Positions 34,701 to 46,931 of a DNA stretch of 64,000 nt are shown here, in pieces; the stretch's first letter is position 1, and each line of letters begins with the position of its first letter. The notes under the pieces were generated by a model, which saw nothing but the letters and a program-made list of their open reading frames with translations, did not search any database and was not told the origin of the DNA. The DNA comes from Membranipora membranacea (lineage: Eukaryota > Bryozoa > Gymnolaemata > Cheilostomatida > Membraniporidae): assembly GCA_914767715.1 (NCBI GenBank), contig OU612067.1, forward strand, positions 3,596,001 through 3,660,000. The letters run 5' to 3'. The position numbers and the translations under genes are program-made.

Positions 34701-37175
34701 CGGTCAAACTCCTGTTGCTAAGGTAAATAGAAAAATTCAGTATGGTGGCGTATCAACAAATTTTAGGCCATATTGGATTCCAAAGTCGCTTGGGGTCGCC
34801 GAAATTTTACCCAGCATGTAGCTTAGAGTGTATAGTGCAGAATGGTATATAGGAAGTTGGTTTATTTGTGCCATGCATATATATATATGTAAACACAAAC
34901 AATATTTTTCAGGGAAAGTGAAAGTTCATCAATCATTTTCTCAAATGTAAGACTATCACCTGGTAAGGTATCATTGAGCAGTCTGGAGCACTTAGCTCCG
35001 CAATTTTTGTCTTAGAGGGGAAATAAAAATATTTCCTGAATCAAGATTAATTTCTCCACCTGTAGATGTATCTAACTAATTCTCTTTGTCCTGATCCAAA
35101 AGCCTGGATTTGAGGTGCTGCATCACATTTTGTATGTGCTTGAATTTCGATTCTATCATATTGGTAGTTGTCTGCTACCATCAGCAGGTAGAACAACTCC
35201 CGAAATGTTAATGAATTAATGGGTCCTTGCTGCCTCGAAATTGTAAGTAAAGGCTAACCTGCATACTAAGAAATCCCAGGAATATATTCACTTCTCTCCA
35301 GCCATATGATGCGATCAGCTGAGCAACTATAGGAGGGAATGTGAAGTACGTGATGCCGGCAGCACAATTTACAATCATCAGCGCTGTCTGCTTGTATTTA
35401 TCAAAATGTTTCAGTGTCGCTGTCGTTGATGGGATTAAGACAAGACCAGAAAACAGAGCTGGAAAATAGATGATGGGAAATTATGAATGTGTGCAAAATT
35501 TAGCAAATGCTTGTCAGCAGCATGTTACAAGCATTTCAAACACAATTAAAGCCTCAATATCTTATGCTACCATTGGATACATATTCCTCAGAATTATTAC
35601 AAAAAGTGCACACTTGAATTAGATAAATTAACATAGCTCCAATCCAAAACAATTAGGCATCGGCCTGATTACTCACGGGCTAGTATGGCGTACATGATAA
35701 ACCATATGATGTAGGAGGTAGTAAAAGATGATACACATAGACTTAGGCCCAGTCCAGCACTCCCTACCATCGCTGTCGGCCTCGGTCCCAGCTTTTCATT
35801 CACTAGTGCCAGAACAAACCCTACGATCACCAAACAAAACTGTCTGTGAAGATTGTAAGTTGACAGTAACCAAGCATTATAATGGTTCGCAGTTGGTCTT
35901 GTTATGAAAAAGTGTGCTGTTATTAGTGATGGCAAATTGTCAGATTTTGGCGAGACAGGATGAGACGGAGACAGAAACAAAATTCGAGACGAGACCGACA
36001 TACATATCGATGCCGATAAAATTGAAAACTGCCCCTTTTTATTGTTTATGGGTTTCAAAAAACCCAAAAACCGTGTGAAAACCGTAACAAAAACAGTGTA
36101 TAATGAACAAGTCTCGACATATATCAAGAGTGTGTGTCTCGATGAGACAAGAAGGTGTCTCGTGGAGTTAAGTCTCGGTCTCACGAGACCAAGACCGAGA
36201 CTTTGCCATCACTAGCAGTTATAAAAGGAGGATTGAATCAAGTGGCCTGACCAGTAGCTCACCTGGCAATATATGAGCAAATTGAAAGATTAGTCATGAC
36301 TTAATATGAATGGGATTACCCATGAGAAACTGCAGTGCAGAGCTCAGGCTACAGGCCCACAGTGTCGCTTGCTCCCTTCCAGGAAATGCATCCCAAAGCT
36401 CAACATATAACATTCCGGATGAAGTGACTTGTAAGAGCGAAATAAGATACAGTAAGAAGCTAGACATCAGCACAACCCAGCAATAACCTCTATCTGTCAC
36501 ATGATGGGTTGGAGATCCTTCATTTTGCAATCTATAATGAAAACAGGAATAACTCTTTGCGGGCTAAGTTTTCGGTTATTTTTTGTAATGTTGCAGGGGT
36601 GTATCATAAATAATTTCAGCCCCTTTGATTTGGTCCTGATAAATACTTGATTATTCAGAATTGATTGTGAACATTGAAAAGCCTGACTTTAATGACTACC
36701 TATGGACAACCCAAACGCAGTTATGGATTAGATGGTTTAACCTAAAATCCCCATTGGGATCTGGGGGTTTCCTATACGGCCCTGCAGGTAATCAGACAAT
36801 AAAAAACTTAAATCTAAAAAAGTTTGTTGAACAGAGGGGACCAGCAAGCTCCTAGATAATGTAAATCTCTGATTAATCAAATATACAGCAGTATGATATA
36901 CTTAAATTAATAGCAAATTAGTTCCCTGGAGGATGAGGACATGTAATATTTCCCTACCTCTTGCAAATGTTGTTGATTGAGGCAGAAATCGGAGCATAAG
37001 TTTTAAGCTGCTGTTGAGCCAAGCTGAGCATGGATATACTAAGCCAGCGTGAGTGAAGGCTCGGTGTAAAGCTTGCCTTGCTGCTGATATAATCATCCAC
37101 GTGGTATATGTCATCCTGGTGGGGATGTAGGAACTTCAGAGTGTCTGGGTGCTTGTCCTTATTTAGGTTATCCAT
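31787..37175 (-). CDS. Monocarboxylate-transporter-like MFS permease, eight exons
   Basis: Minus-strand exons 37175-36958, 36531-36320, 35820-35677, 35458-35259, 34165-33760, 33444-33372, 32776-32613 and 31959-31787 join in perfect phase (1590 nt, 529 residues, TGA). The start is the ATG in MDNLNKDKHP. Residues 86-91, DRGYCW, fit the SLC16 N-terminal signature [DE]G[GS][WY][GA]W and open TM1. Exons 2-4 give TM1-6 (including FGLY-like packing segments and KLGPRPTAMVG after TM2). Residues 259-345 form the hydrophilic loop, and exons 5-8 give TM7-12 before a polar C-terminus. Such proteins move monocarboxylates or related small solutes across membranes with protons or by facilitation. The substrate here is unknown. 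Introns carry a SINE and a hAT MITE. The exon 6 donor sits in a minisatellite. Confidence 0.85.
32275..32390 (-). repeat. tRNA-derived SINE fragment
   Basis: On minus, GGGTTCGATTCCCGCC is a clean box B and GATAGCCAAATAATCATAT holds a worn box A. The body differs from the SINE family at 1.7/15.3/34.4 kb. It lies in an intron of the transporter gene. Confidence 0.5.
32985..33105 (-). repeat. Degenerate SINE copy
   Basis: ggcagacccaagtagtcag-tggactaca and the tail gctgtaactaaccaagccacctcctactc parallel the SINE at 34.4 kb, heavily mutated. It lies in an intron of the transporter gene. Confidence 0.5.
33268..33383. repeat. 23-24 bp minisatellite carrying copies of a 5' splice site
   Basis: Five units start at 33268, 33291, 33314, 33337 and 33361. 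On the gene's strand each reads AAGCTTTACAGGGTAAGTG with variation. The rightmost unit holds the real donor of transporter exon 6 (ACAGG|GTAAGT, exon end 33372). Units 4 and 2 keep GTAAGT, unit 3 has GTAATC, and unit 1 has lost the GT. Confidence 0.9.
34349..34543 (-). repeat. tRNA-derived SINE, copy 3
   Basis: The same family as at 1.7 and 15.3 kb: gcaggtcggagcacacctggggg-tcaa body and, on minus, box B GGGTTCGAATC with a worn box A (ATCAGTTGGTTACAG). It lies in the intron between transporter exons 4 and 5. Confidence 0.75.
35924..36214. mobile_element. hAT-like MITE (291 bp)
   Basis: Ends TAGTGATGGCAAA and TTTGCCATCACTA are perfect inverted copies of the kind seen in hAT elements. The flanks GCTGTTAT and GCAGTTAT are an 8-bp target duplication with one mismatch. 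It has a GAGAC-rich interior and no ORF. It sits in the intron between transporter exons 2 and 3. Confidence 0.85.
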
Positions 37176-38920
37176 AGCTATATGCAAGTTTTTCCAATTC
37201 TACTCCTTTAGTTTTCCCCTGTTAAGTATTTATGAGTAGTCTGGCAAGTGGTTGACTTGTTCCTTGTTGTGTTTAAATCCGATTGCCATGTGCACTTTGT
37301 TCAACTTTGCCATGCAGAAATTTACTTTTATAATCTAACATAATTAATATGGAAGTAATTTTGCATAAGTTGGTCTTACCTATAATGCGGTGCAAATCAG
37401 CTGTGAATTTGCACACTGCACGACGGGTGTTGACTTAGAAAAGAAAAAAAACCCGATATTCCAGTTTACATTAAGGTATACAACATACAGTAAAACTATT
37501 GTATTATGATCTGGCAGCAATCTGGCAGCAACTGGTTACAACTAGAAATAAGAACAAAAAGCCTGCACACCTGCACTGCAATTTTCAGCTTATGGCTTAC
37601 GTCTTATTTATAGATTATGGTTTTCTGCATCATAAAAGTCTAATGGTGATTGTTCAGTTTAATAAGCAAACTGCAAACATCATAACATAATTCAATTGGC
37701 AAATAATAAAGGTGCTTGTTGTACTTTAGCCACAAATATTGAAGCCTCGATATTAAATCCAATGCAGTGGGCAGGGTGGGGTTGACTCTTGTCTGGTGCA
37801 GCTCACCTATATAAAATATTTGGTATTGATCCAATCTTTGTTTTATATGGGCGGATGGTGTGAAAGTGAATAGATATATCGCTCAATGTAGAACGCTTCT
37901 CATCAATGTTGATTTCTCTCTTATCTGTTATCAATGGTTCTTTTAATAAGGAGTCAACAGTGGTTCAAAGATCAAAGGTGAAGACTTTTTATGATGAGAT
38001 TCAAGCTCAATTTAGTCACTCATGATTGGCATACTGGTATGCAATCATATATGGCCAGGATACCAGAGGACCACTCTGATTTTTGCACGCACATGCAGTA
38101 CAAAGATCCCCCTCTGCATCTTCGATATCAAACATAGCCAGATTTCGTAACAAAACATTCAAATCATGTTATGAGATGAACTATGATTCTAATGATAATA
38201 GTTCCATCAAATTCATTCCCAAATATTAGGCATCGATAGAAACCAGTTTCTTAGCAGTTATCTTATTCTACACATTGAGAAGGCAACTCTACCACAAAAC
38301 CTTATACCCTGTAGTCACGTCAGGGAGGGTAAGGTCAGGCACGGTAAGATGGAATAAATAGACTTAATATTTAATTTGACTAACTTGAAAAAAAAATCTA
38401 GAGAGTGATGAAATGAGGGTATTACAACTACCACGTGTTTACATTTTTCATCCTCGCCTGCTGTTGTCGAGGTCACCGATCGCAAAAAAGCTAAACAGCT
38501 TTACATAGATATAATATTTGTTTATTTTGTGTTTATGTTGACATGATTGTTATCGGTGTGACAGAACTGAAGACCATTACATGTCAGGTGACATTATCTT
38601 AGAGTTAGAGCCAAGCTTGCCAAACTCCTCCATTTAGTCTGTGATCTTCAGCTTGCAGGTCAGACCGCTGATTACCAGGTAATACAGAGTTAGCATGATA
38701 CTCTGATAGTCCACTCAGCATAGAGTTCTCAACCTAGGCTTTTCCTGTAATATTATAAACAAAATAATATTGACACGTGTATGTTTATTTCATGAGCAAT
38801 ACTTGTATGGTCAGCAGTTATTAATTACTAGGCTTTGCTGATGTTTTCCCAAAGAAATGACTATAAATTCATATTCATTGTATCACTTGGTGGGAAGGGG
38901 CTGAATTCTTGATTTCGGGT
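37176..38920. other. 5' region of the transporter gene, no gene recognised
   Basis: Would hold the promoter and any 5' UTR exons of the minus-strand transporter. A donor-like TATAG|GTGAGC on minus near 37805 could end a UTR exon, but this is only a possibility. No TATA box could be assigned. Confidence 0.35.
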
Positions 38921-39367
38921 CAAAAGGCCACAGCCAAAAAGCCAGTGCCAAAAAGCCACTGGCCACAAAGCCACTGGCAATAAAGCCACTGGCCAAAAAG
39001 CCACTGGCCATAAAGCCACTGGCCAAAAAGCCCCTGGCCATAAAGCCGCTGGCCAAAAGGCCACTGGCCACAAAGCCACTGGCCAAAAGGCCATTGGCCA
39101 CAAAGCCACTGGCCAAGAAGCCACTGGCCATAAAGCCACTGGCCAAAAAGCCACTGGCCATAAAGCCACTGACCAAAATGCCACTGGTCATAAGGCCACT
39201 GACCAAAAAGCCACTGGCCAAAAGGCCACTGGTCATAAAGCCACTGGCCAAAAGGCCACTGGTCATAAGGCCACTGGTCATTAGGCCACTGACTAAAAGG
39301 CCACTGTCAAAAAAGCCACTACCCATAGGGCCACTGTCAAAAAAGCCACCACCCACAAAGCCACTGG
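38921..39367. repeat. 15-bp minisatellite, about 30 units
   Basis: The unit is GCCACTGGCCAAAAA alternating irregularly with GCCACTGGCCATAAA. Because 15 is divisible by three, several frames on both strands stay open through the array and encode simple pentapeptide repeats (KPLAK/KPLAI on plus; MASGF/LASGF and WPVAF/WPVAL on minus). No start, splice site or flanking domain supports a gene. Confidence 0.92.
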
Positions 39368-40690
39368 TTCAATGGTTACATAATAGAAGTCTGATATAAA
39401 ATTTCCATTGACATGTTTTTGGGTCCCTAAAACAAAATTCTAGCTCTTGACATGCCATCTAACAATGATTTTTTATTTCTACCCACTGATTCCATTTTTG
39501 TAAAGTTAGAAAAGATCTCATCCACCCATTGCAAATGATTATTTTAAATGACCCCACCCGGACATCTTCTCACACGTTTTTTCTGTACCGTAACCCCCAA
39601 TGAATAAATTTAAATGTATCTTGCTGGACTAATTTAAGTCATCACAAGCAAACAGTCAGCACTTTTAGATCGAAGCAATGCCGCACTGAAGAGAGACAGC
39701 GGCGTAGCTTTATTGATTTTTCTTTTCGTGGTGGACAATAATTTTTATCCACACAGAAAGTTTTTAGTATCATTTTTACACGATACACCTTGTGATTCAT
39801 TTTGATTATCATATTATCGTTATATCAGATGCGATACTAAACAAAAACTAAACTCTCTTGTGACCAATACAAACCTCTACCTAAATCTATCTGTGCATCA
39901 ATCGAATGTTTTTATTATCGATGACAAGCATTTCTCTAGCAAAATATACTGAGGCTTTTACCAGGTTGTTTCATCCCAGACTCCCTTCTGTCACTAGATA
40001 AAATTGTTGCCCTCTCCTTTATCCTGATAAGACGAATCTAACATATATAAAAAATACTCAGTTACCTTCATAATGTGCTATAAGATTTATTGCAAATTGT
40101 AACCCTCATGTAAATGATGTCTTGAAGTGGTTCAAAACACTGTTGCAATAAACTTGAGAGACATTTAATTACAGTTCAGAAGAAAAATGGGCAAGCAGTT
40201 ATAAAAAGCTTACTTGATAAGAAATCTATGTATGTACTTTGTTTACGACATTAATGGCGGATTTATTCTGATCATTATCAAGAAGTTTGCGTGCAACCAG
40301 ATTTTTCTGATTGCACCTTCAGTGAGCACAACATCTTGTTATTCTCTTGCTGGATTTGTTGTGCTCACAGGGTACCTTAGACTATGTGTTGTTGGACATC
40401 AGTTATGTTTATACCTACTGTTAAATGATGATATATTGTCACTGTGTCTGCCGAGGGACCCAGTGCCGCTCCCCTGCTTAGATCAGATGTTCTAGTATGA
40501 CCCTTAAATACAAGGGAACACATTTTTATTGGCATGAGTCAAGTTCACAATTTTGTGTGCACTAAGCAACAGATTCCACGCCAGTTGAAACACGCAATAT
40601 GCGATTTATTCCTCGAAATCAGAATGGTAAACATGGCTATATTACACTCTCCTATTACTTATGATAGTCAATTTATAATTTACCTACTAC
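39368..40690. other. No gene recognised
   Basis: No exon or repeat was supported. The 93-codon frame at 40214-40495 is hydrophobic by composition but has no recognisable motif. Confidence 0.45.
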
Positions 40691-40835
40691 CTAATTAATT
40701 ATGCTGATGATACAAATTTCTTTTTAAAGCATAAGATCTTAATCAGCATAAAATTTAAATTAATGCTGCTCCTACATCGGTTGCAGAATGGTCCGATAAA
40801 AAAAAAAAAACTTTTAACTAGGAGAAAACCAACTA
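40690..40835 (+). pseudogene. Non-LTR RT fragment with YADD box
   Basis: The plus frame at 40697 reads NYADDTNFFLKHK, the catalytic YADD box and following residues of a LINE reverse transcriptase. A run of A then disrupts the frame. What follows to about 41000 shows only vague similarity. It is a small decayed fragment. Confidence 0.65.
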
Positions 40836-40839
40836 AATA

Positions 40840-43595
40840 AGAAATCCATGTAACACTCATTTGGTCTAGTTTGACGTTTGACAATTTCCCAACTGTCAGT
40901 CTATTGATGAAATGAGTGGGCCACATGCCATCGCAGCACGCTTAAGTTTATAGATTGGGATTCTTAATTTATAGATATTATAGACAGTCCTGTGTGGGGG
41001 GAGCCCCAAGTTTGACAGTTGAAACATGAATGCGGCATTGAAAATAAAAATTAAGCTAAATGACTGGTGTGGCATTTTTTTTCTCTTTTGGCCATATTTT
41101 AAAACAAGTAATTTCATTCAAGGATAATGTTATTATCATAAAATATTGATATTTATTAAAGGTGGTCGATTGGATATTGATGAGCATGCTGTTAGGTACT
41201 GGTGGGTGTACGGCTTGTCTTTCAATAATTATATTTATATTGGCGGGACTAAATGTAAAATAAAAGGCAAGCTGTGTTATAGTGACAACTGAATGTATGT
41301 ATGTATGTTTATATTTGGTCTCAATCTCTGAGAAATAAAACTGTCTCTGTAGGGTGCTCTGTAAAAATTATTAAAACTGTTGATTCTGTAAAAATAAATA
41401 AAATGATAAGACCATAAAAAATACTATTACTTTTGGAAGACACTATTTAGGTATTTGATACATTCTGCTCTAAAACATTTGGCATGGATCTGCACGCGGA
41501 ACTTGACTGATTGATATCTGCCTCAAGGTACAACTCGTCTGCAGATGCCAATGAATTTTTTATTGATGGTTAATACTCTATTTGCATAAATATGGTTGGC
41601 ACGTAACAAATTGCTCGACAGAAAAATATCTATGTACAGCAAGATTACTTTTGATTTTTTTGAAAACATTAAGTTGTGAGCTCCTCAGTTCTCTAAGCTC
41701 TTAACCAGGTGATTCAGCGAACACGAAGCAAAGCACCTGACAGGAAAACATAAACGGAACACCACCCGGACTTAAAACCTTTGAGGAGACAAGGCAAGCT
41801 GATACCGAGTTTGCAAGCATTGGACGCCTAATAGACTTGATAATTACCATGGAAATCTAATTTTTAAATGTGGATGTGTAATTTTCCCTCGGTAATCTTT
41901 TACGTATTATATTTAATTTAAATGGAATTTATTTTTTTATCGCGATTTATATCAATCTCCGCTATTCAAACCCACACCAACCCACATCGCCCGAGTTATG
42001 GACATCTCCGACCTCCCCCATTACATTTAAAACCGGGCAGAAATCAAGGCCTAGCAGTTCTTCTTGTAGACCCTTCACTGTATATTTCGGCTGCACTTTT
42101 TGAGAGTTACTTGGCTTATTTTTTCTAATTTTTAAACAGAGCTGGACATTCTATTATAAATGAATAAACTAGATAAAACACCTTTTGTAAGTAGTTGCCC
42201 ACTGCCTCAGCCGGAAAGGAGACTAAAAACTAAGACTAAAACATGATAATCATCAACGCTTACTGAGAGGCGACTGCCTGTTCCCTTTGTTTATTTTTTT
42301 TGCCTCCAGCTCCAGTGGGAATATCTGACCAAGTTTAATCATGATCTTTATATTGTTTGCAGCATGAGTGCTCAGCTTCTTGTGGGAGATTCTGCTATGA
42401 TTGTACGGATCAGTGGCTCTGAGTTTCTCTGGATCTAGTGACCCTAGACATCAAGGATAAACAATAGGTCTCAGAACTATAGCCTTTTTGTGAGGAACAC
42501 AAATAAACAGGATCAGCTAGCACTAAAAATACATCATTACATATTTAGTTACCAGGGAAGGGTTCTTTTGAGCGATATCCTCACTCACAACATTGAGCTC
42601 ATCGCTCAAAACATATTTTGCTCTTTTGTCATTCATCTCAGCATTGATCAACCAGAGAATAATTCCAGCAACTTTCAATTAAAATCTCAGCTAAACAACT
42701 GCATGTCATCAGATTTTGGGGCGCTACAAATGTGAAAGAGCTATGTGCCTTAAGCATAGAATTTTCTATCTGGTTAACAAATTAGAGTTTTCATTGATCG
42801 TTGATTCAAGAAACAAGCTTAGTACTTATGTGGTCCATCTTGAATAATACTCAGACTCATACATCATACTTCTGAGGGACTGTCTTCTTCTATAGTTGTA
42901 TGCCCTGTCTGTTTGACCAGCAGAATATTTTTCCTGAACGCTTTTCATAAAATGAGACTGAAAGTATTATCTGTCTGTATATATGAATATAATATACTCT
43001 CCATGTACATGGTTGTAAGTTGGCCAAGATAATGTGTAATGATTGTTGCCATATGTACCAATATGAGCATTATAAAATTTCCATTTGTGAATATAACAGA
43101 TTCCATCCGAGAGCAGAATATCAACATTGTACTACCATAGACCTACAACAGTTCGAAGTGCGCTCATTATCATAGGGTTTCTCGTTACCATCTTATGAAA
43201 ATGTCTTTATGTCCGACACTGTCATTAAGATGGACTGTTTTTTTACTTGCTATCTGGTCTTAACTATTAAAAATACACATAAATAATCGATTGATAACAA
43301 AATGAATCAGCAATTTTTTTCGTTCTGCCCAGAGAAACACCAAGACTAGAAAAGCGACGAATTAACAGTGAATAATAAAACCAGCCAATTATGTCTGCCA
43401 ACCAAATTCCGTTTACAACACATCTACAGAGCACTTTTCAGCCAATCTGTTGGCCTGCGCCCTTCTCCAGGTTCACTTAAAAAGTCAACAGCAACCAAAA
43501 ACGATCATAAAGGATTGATTTTATGAAGCTGAGCCAAACGTAGATTTATTGAATGTCAAAGTATGTTTTTCAGAAGAATAAGAGAACGATCTTCA
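40840..43595. other. No gene recognised
   Basis: AT-rich, with scattered small open frames (for example 41922-42128) that have no motif or splice support. It could contain 5' exons of the PHD/OTU gene that begins by 43.6 kb, but I cannot place any. Confidence 0.4.
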
Positions 43596-44728
43596 ACCAA
43601 TGTTGGAAGGGAAAGTGCGAATCAAGATTGATGATGGTATCATAGAAGGTAGATATTTATGTATGTTTGTAGTTTAAGTGGCTCAATTAAATTATGGAAA
43701 GTATACGGTTCTCATGTCCTCTACAGTTGTGATGGTCTGTGGTCGGATAACTCAGCCGTTATGTGATTTTGACAATCATGAGTTGATTAACAAAGTGTGA
43801 GGAGATCAAGGAGTGTAGGAGAATTACCTCAACTTCTTGAGCAGATAAACAATGAACTTTTCGACGGAAGAAAAACTAAGCCAGCCATCAGAATGAGAGT
43901 TACCCACTACTTTGTAAAGGGAAGACAACTAGTCCTAGTTAATTTGCAATGTCTCCCTCCTGGTCAATTTGCAAAGTATCTACAGCAAACAAGTCTAAAT
44001 GCTCAGGCCATTGTATGTACGGTAAATGGCATTGAATACTTCTTTTTGCAACACATAAACCCACTGATTTATAATACATGGATTATATGGATTACATGTA
44101 TTATAAGTCAGTGCATAAACCCACTATCCGATTCATATTTTTATCTATACTGTACAATTCAGGTAATGCTGGTGTAGCCTAACGTGTCAATTTGACACCT
44201 AAAAATCTGGATCCCAAATCTAATCCCTCTCTACATGCATGGGCATGGGTTTGACCCTTCTTGCTTATAGCAGTTATTTTTATGAACAAACAATAGACCT
44301 CTAGTGTTTATCGACCTCATCCTAACAGACATGACCAGCTGGGATGGGTGGCTGGCCAATACAAAATCACTGTTGGTCCTGACGCCACCCAAGTAAGGAA
44401 TCAAACATAGAGTGCATCATTCTGATATGCATGTTGATTCATATGATGAAACTACTATGGAGCCTGTATCTGTCTTGAAACAATAAAATCACAAATCAAT
44501 ATCTCGATTTACAGCTAATAAGAGTGAATAGGATTAGACTGGGTTTTATGTGATTGTGTTTTTTGGGATATCATAGTTGAGCTCTTAAAAAAAATTGTAG
44601 GGCTCCTTGGCCAAATCTATGATTGGTATAATTAAATAGCTTTGAAATTTGTGAGATAGTTGAATAGGAAATGAGCCATACAAATATTTATTATTAAATA
44701 CCCACTTCAGCGCTGTGGACTGGGTTTT

Positions 44729-44955
44729 GAAGAATTACAGAATGGCCCAACGATGAGCCATATGTTGGGCATTTAGTTGTACAATAGACCTACAGTGAAG
44801 AATAACAGAATGGGGCAACGATGAGCCATATGTTGGGTATTTATTGTACAATAGACCTACAGAGAAGAATAACGTAATGTCACGACGGTGAGCCATAGGT
44901 TGGGCTCCTATTTTTCAATGCACCTACAGTGAAGAATTACAGAGTGGCACAACGT
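44729..44955. repeat. 67-68 bp minisatellite ending at a splice acceptor
   Basis: Units start at 44729, 44797, 44864 and 44931 (gaagaatWacag). Three are complete and the fourth is cut short where the PHD-like exon begins. Each unit carries cgatgagccata...ttgggc and a terminal acctacag. Units 1, 2 and 4 keep acag, which is the proposed acceptor in unit 4. Confidence 0.9.
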
Positions 44956-46856
44956 TGAACACATGCACAAATTGCATAAAGTTTATCAAAAAAACTATTA
45001 ATTGCACAGCTTGTGAGTAAAATGGAGTGTGTCTGTACAAACAGGAACCATGAGATGTGAATGGAGTGCTGCTCCTGTGAGCAGTGGGTATGTGGATACT
45101 GTGCCTCAATCGACAGGAGCATCTGGAAACATTTCTCTAAAAATTTCGCAATATTCATTTGTCGGCACTACGTTTTTGACAAGGCCTCAGGAGAATACAG
45201 CTTTCATGGTGCACTAATGAGGTGAGTGATAAAACCTTGCTGCCTCAAAGAACTTGGTTAGACTTCATAATATAGGTGGTTTAGTGTTGAGGAGGTCACT
45301 CTTCAATAGTTCTAATGCCCAAACGTTAGCCAGTGTTGGTGGTTGAATTGATTGCTACCAATAAAAACAATACAAAACTGTTCTTGGATATAAATTCATT
45401 TATTAAATCTACATCGGACCATTAACAACATTTCTGTGTTAAAATCAAGATAGGACATGCAGGACAAGCATTGACCTTTAAATAATTCAGTATGAGGAGC
45501 GGGCTGGGATTTTTTGGTACACAAATTAAAAATCTGATTGAGACATTTTTGTTTGTTCTAAACTAAATAACTGCTGATTGATATCTATATGATTGTAAGT
45601 GCCGAAATAGGAATATAAACCACCTGACCGAATGGACTGTTAAATAAAAACCTAAAGATTATCCTCAGACCAGATTTTATGATTTTTTATTTTATATCAT
45701 TTTATGCTCGGGCAGACTGGCCAAAAATTGTTTCATAAAATGTTGAGTATTACATTACTATTGCCCTTGTTGAATTGTAATGGAGAATGCTAATTGAGTG
45801 CGTGATAGCTCCACCTAAAACCCTGCTGTCATGTGGTTTATCGGTGGGTTCCCTTATTGTATAAGTTCTCATAACATTCAACAATAGGGCATTATACTGC
45901 CATATGCTCATGGATTAAATTCTAATTATCTGTAGTTTTCAGAAGATATATGGTTTGCAACTGTGTCCACGGCAATTAAACATGAGACGTCCTGTCTTGG
46001 CTTCCAGGATCTTATTTAACAATAGTTTTTTTTACAGAAGTATAGTGAGTGGGCCTGACCAATAAAACCATTAAATTGCATGGCATTCAGTATGATTAAC
46101 ACAGCTTAGCAGGTTGACAGCAATTTGATGTAAAATGTTGTTTAATAATCGTAGACTTAAGGATAGAAGTTGCACTGTCAGAGCAGCCTTAGATGAAACC
46201 AAATTATTAGATCTCTATAATGTCAACTTACCTACCAGAGTAGCAGCAACACAGATGGATGGTAAGTTGTGCACATAGTGGTGGGAGATTATTTGAGTGC
46301 TTCGGAAATGTATGGTATCAAAGACCATCTTAAAACAACTAATTTTGGGGCGGGAGTTAATGCTTGCGCAAAACGATCAAGGTATTACAAGTTCAGTTAC
46401 AAATAAATCACAGAGATTCAGCTTAGCGAGTAGAACACAAGTTGTGCCAATGAAAAAAAAGGCAGATTATCTCGCTAGGGCAGTGAAACTCAGTGAACGA
46501 TATTGTTCTATGTGGCTATATCTAAAGGATATCAGATATTGTTTGGTGATGCGTTTGACGTAGATTTGTGGCTAGTTCCCACATATCCCTCACTACAGAG
46601 CAATGGTTGCAGTCATACTGAAGGGAATCAGCTATCATTCTGTTGTATCAGAGAAGAAAATTACTAGATTGCAGAATATTATAATATTTTTAACCCTTTT
46701 TAGAGAATTTTCCATAGCTAAGATTGTTTCTCATTCTCAATGATAAATAGGCCTATGCAATGTTTTGAAGTTGCTGTAATTATTAGTTCGATGATGTTTA
46801 TCTACTTACTTTTTTGTCACCGCCGATATGCAGATGATTCTTTCTATTAAATAACA

Positions 46857-46931
46857 CTAGACAGCAAAGCCCTCAATGGTGTTTAGGAAGCCGAACGCCT
46901 CCCACACACCATTGAGGGCTGGCTGTGCTAA
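46857..46931. mobile_element. 75-bp MITE with inverted ends
   Basis: AGCCCTCAATGGTGT and ACACCATTGAGGGCT are perfect inverted copies, extended outward by TAGACAGC / GGCTGTGCTA. The flanks AAATAACA and AAATAACC suggest an 8-bp target duplication with one mismatch. It lies in the intron before the OTU-core exon. Confidence 0.65.

Noticed and set aside
35669-36184. 171-codon minus frame taken as one exon
   Set aside because: Only 35677-35820 belongs to the transporter. The rest reads through a hAT MITE with an upstream acceptor in between.
38861-39399. Long repetitive proteins (MASGF/LASGF or KPLAK repeats)
   Set aside because: A 15-bp minisatellite keeps several frames open at once. There is no signal peptide, splice support or non-repetitive domain.
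41922-42128. Small plus-strand open frame with a Pro/His-rich stretch
   Set aside because: No recognisable motif, no promoter or splice context, and length expected by chance.
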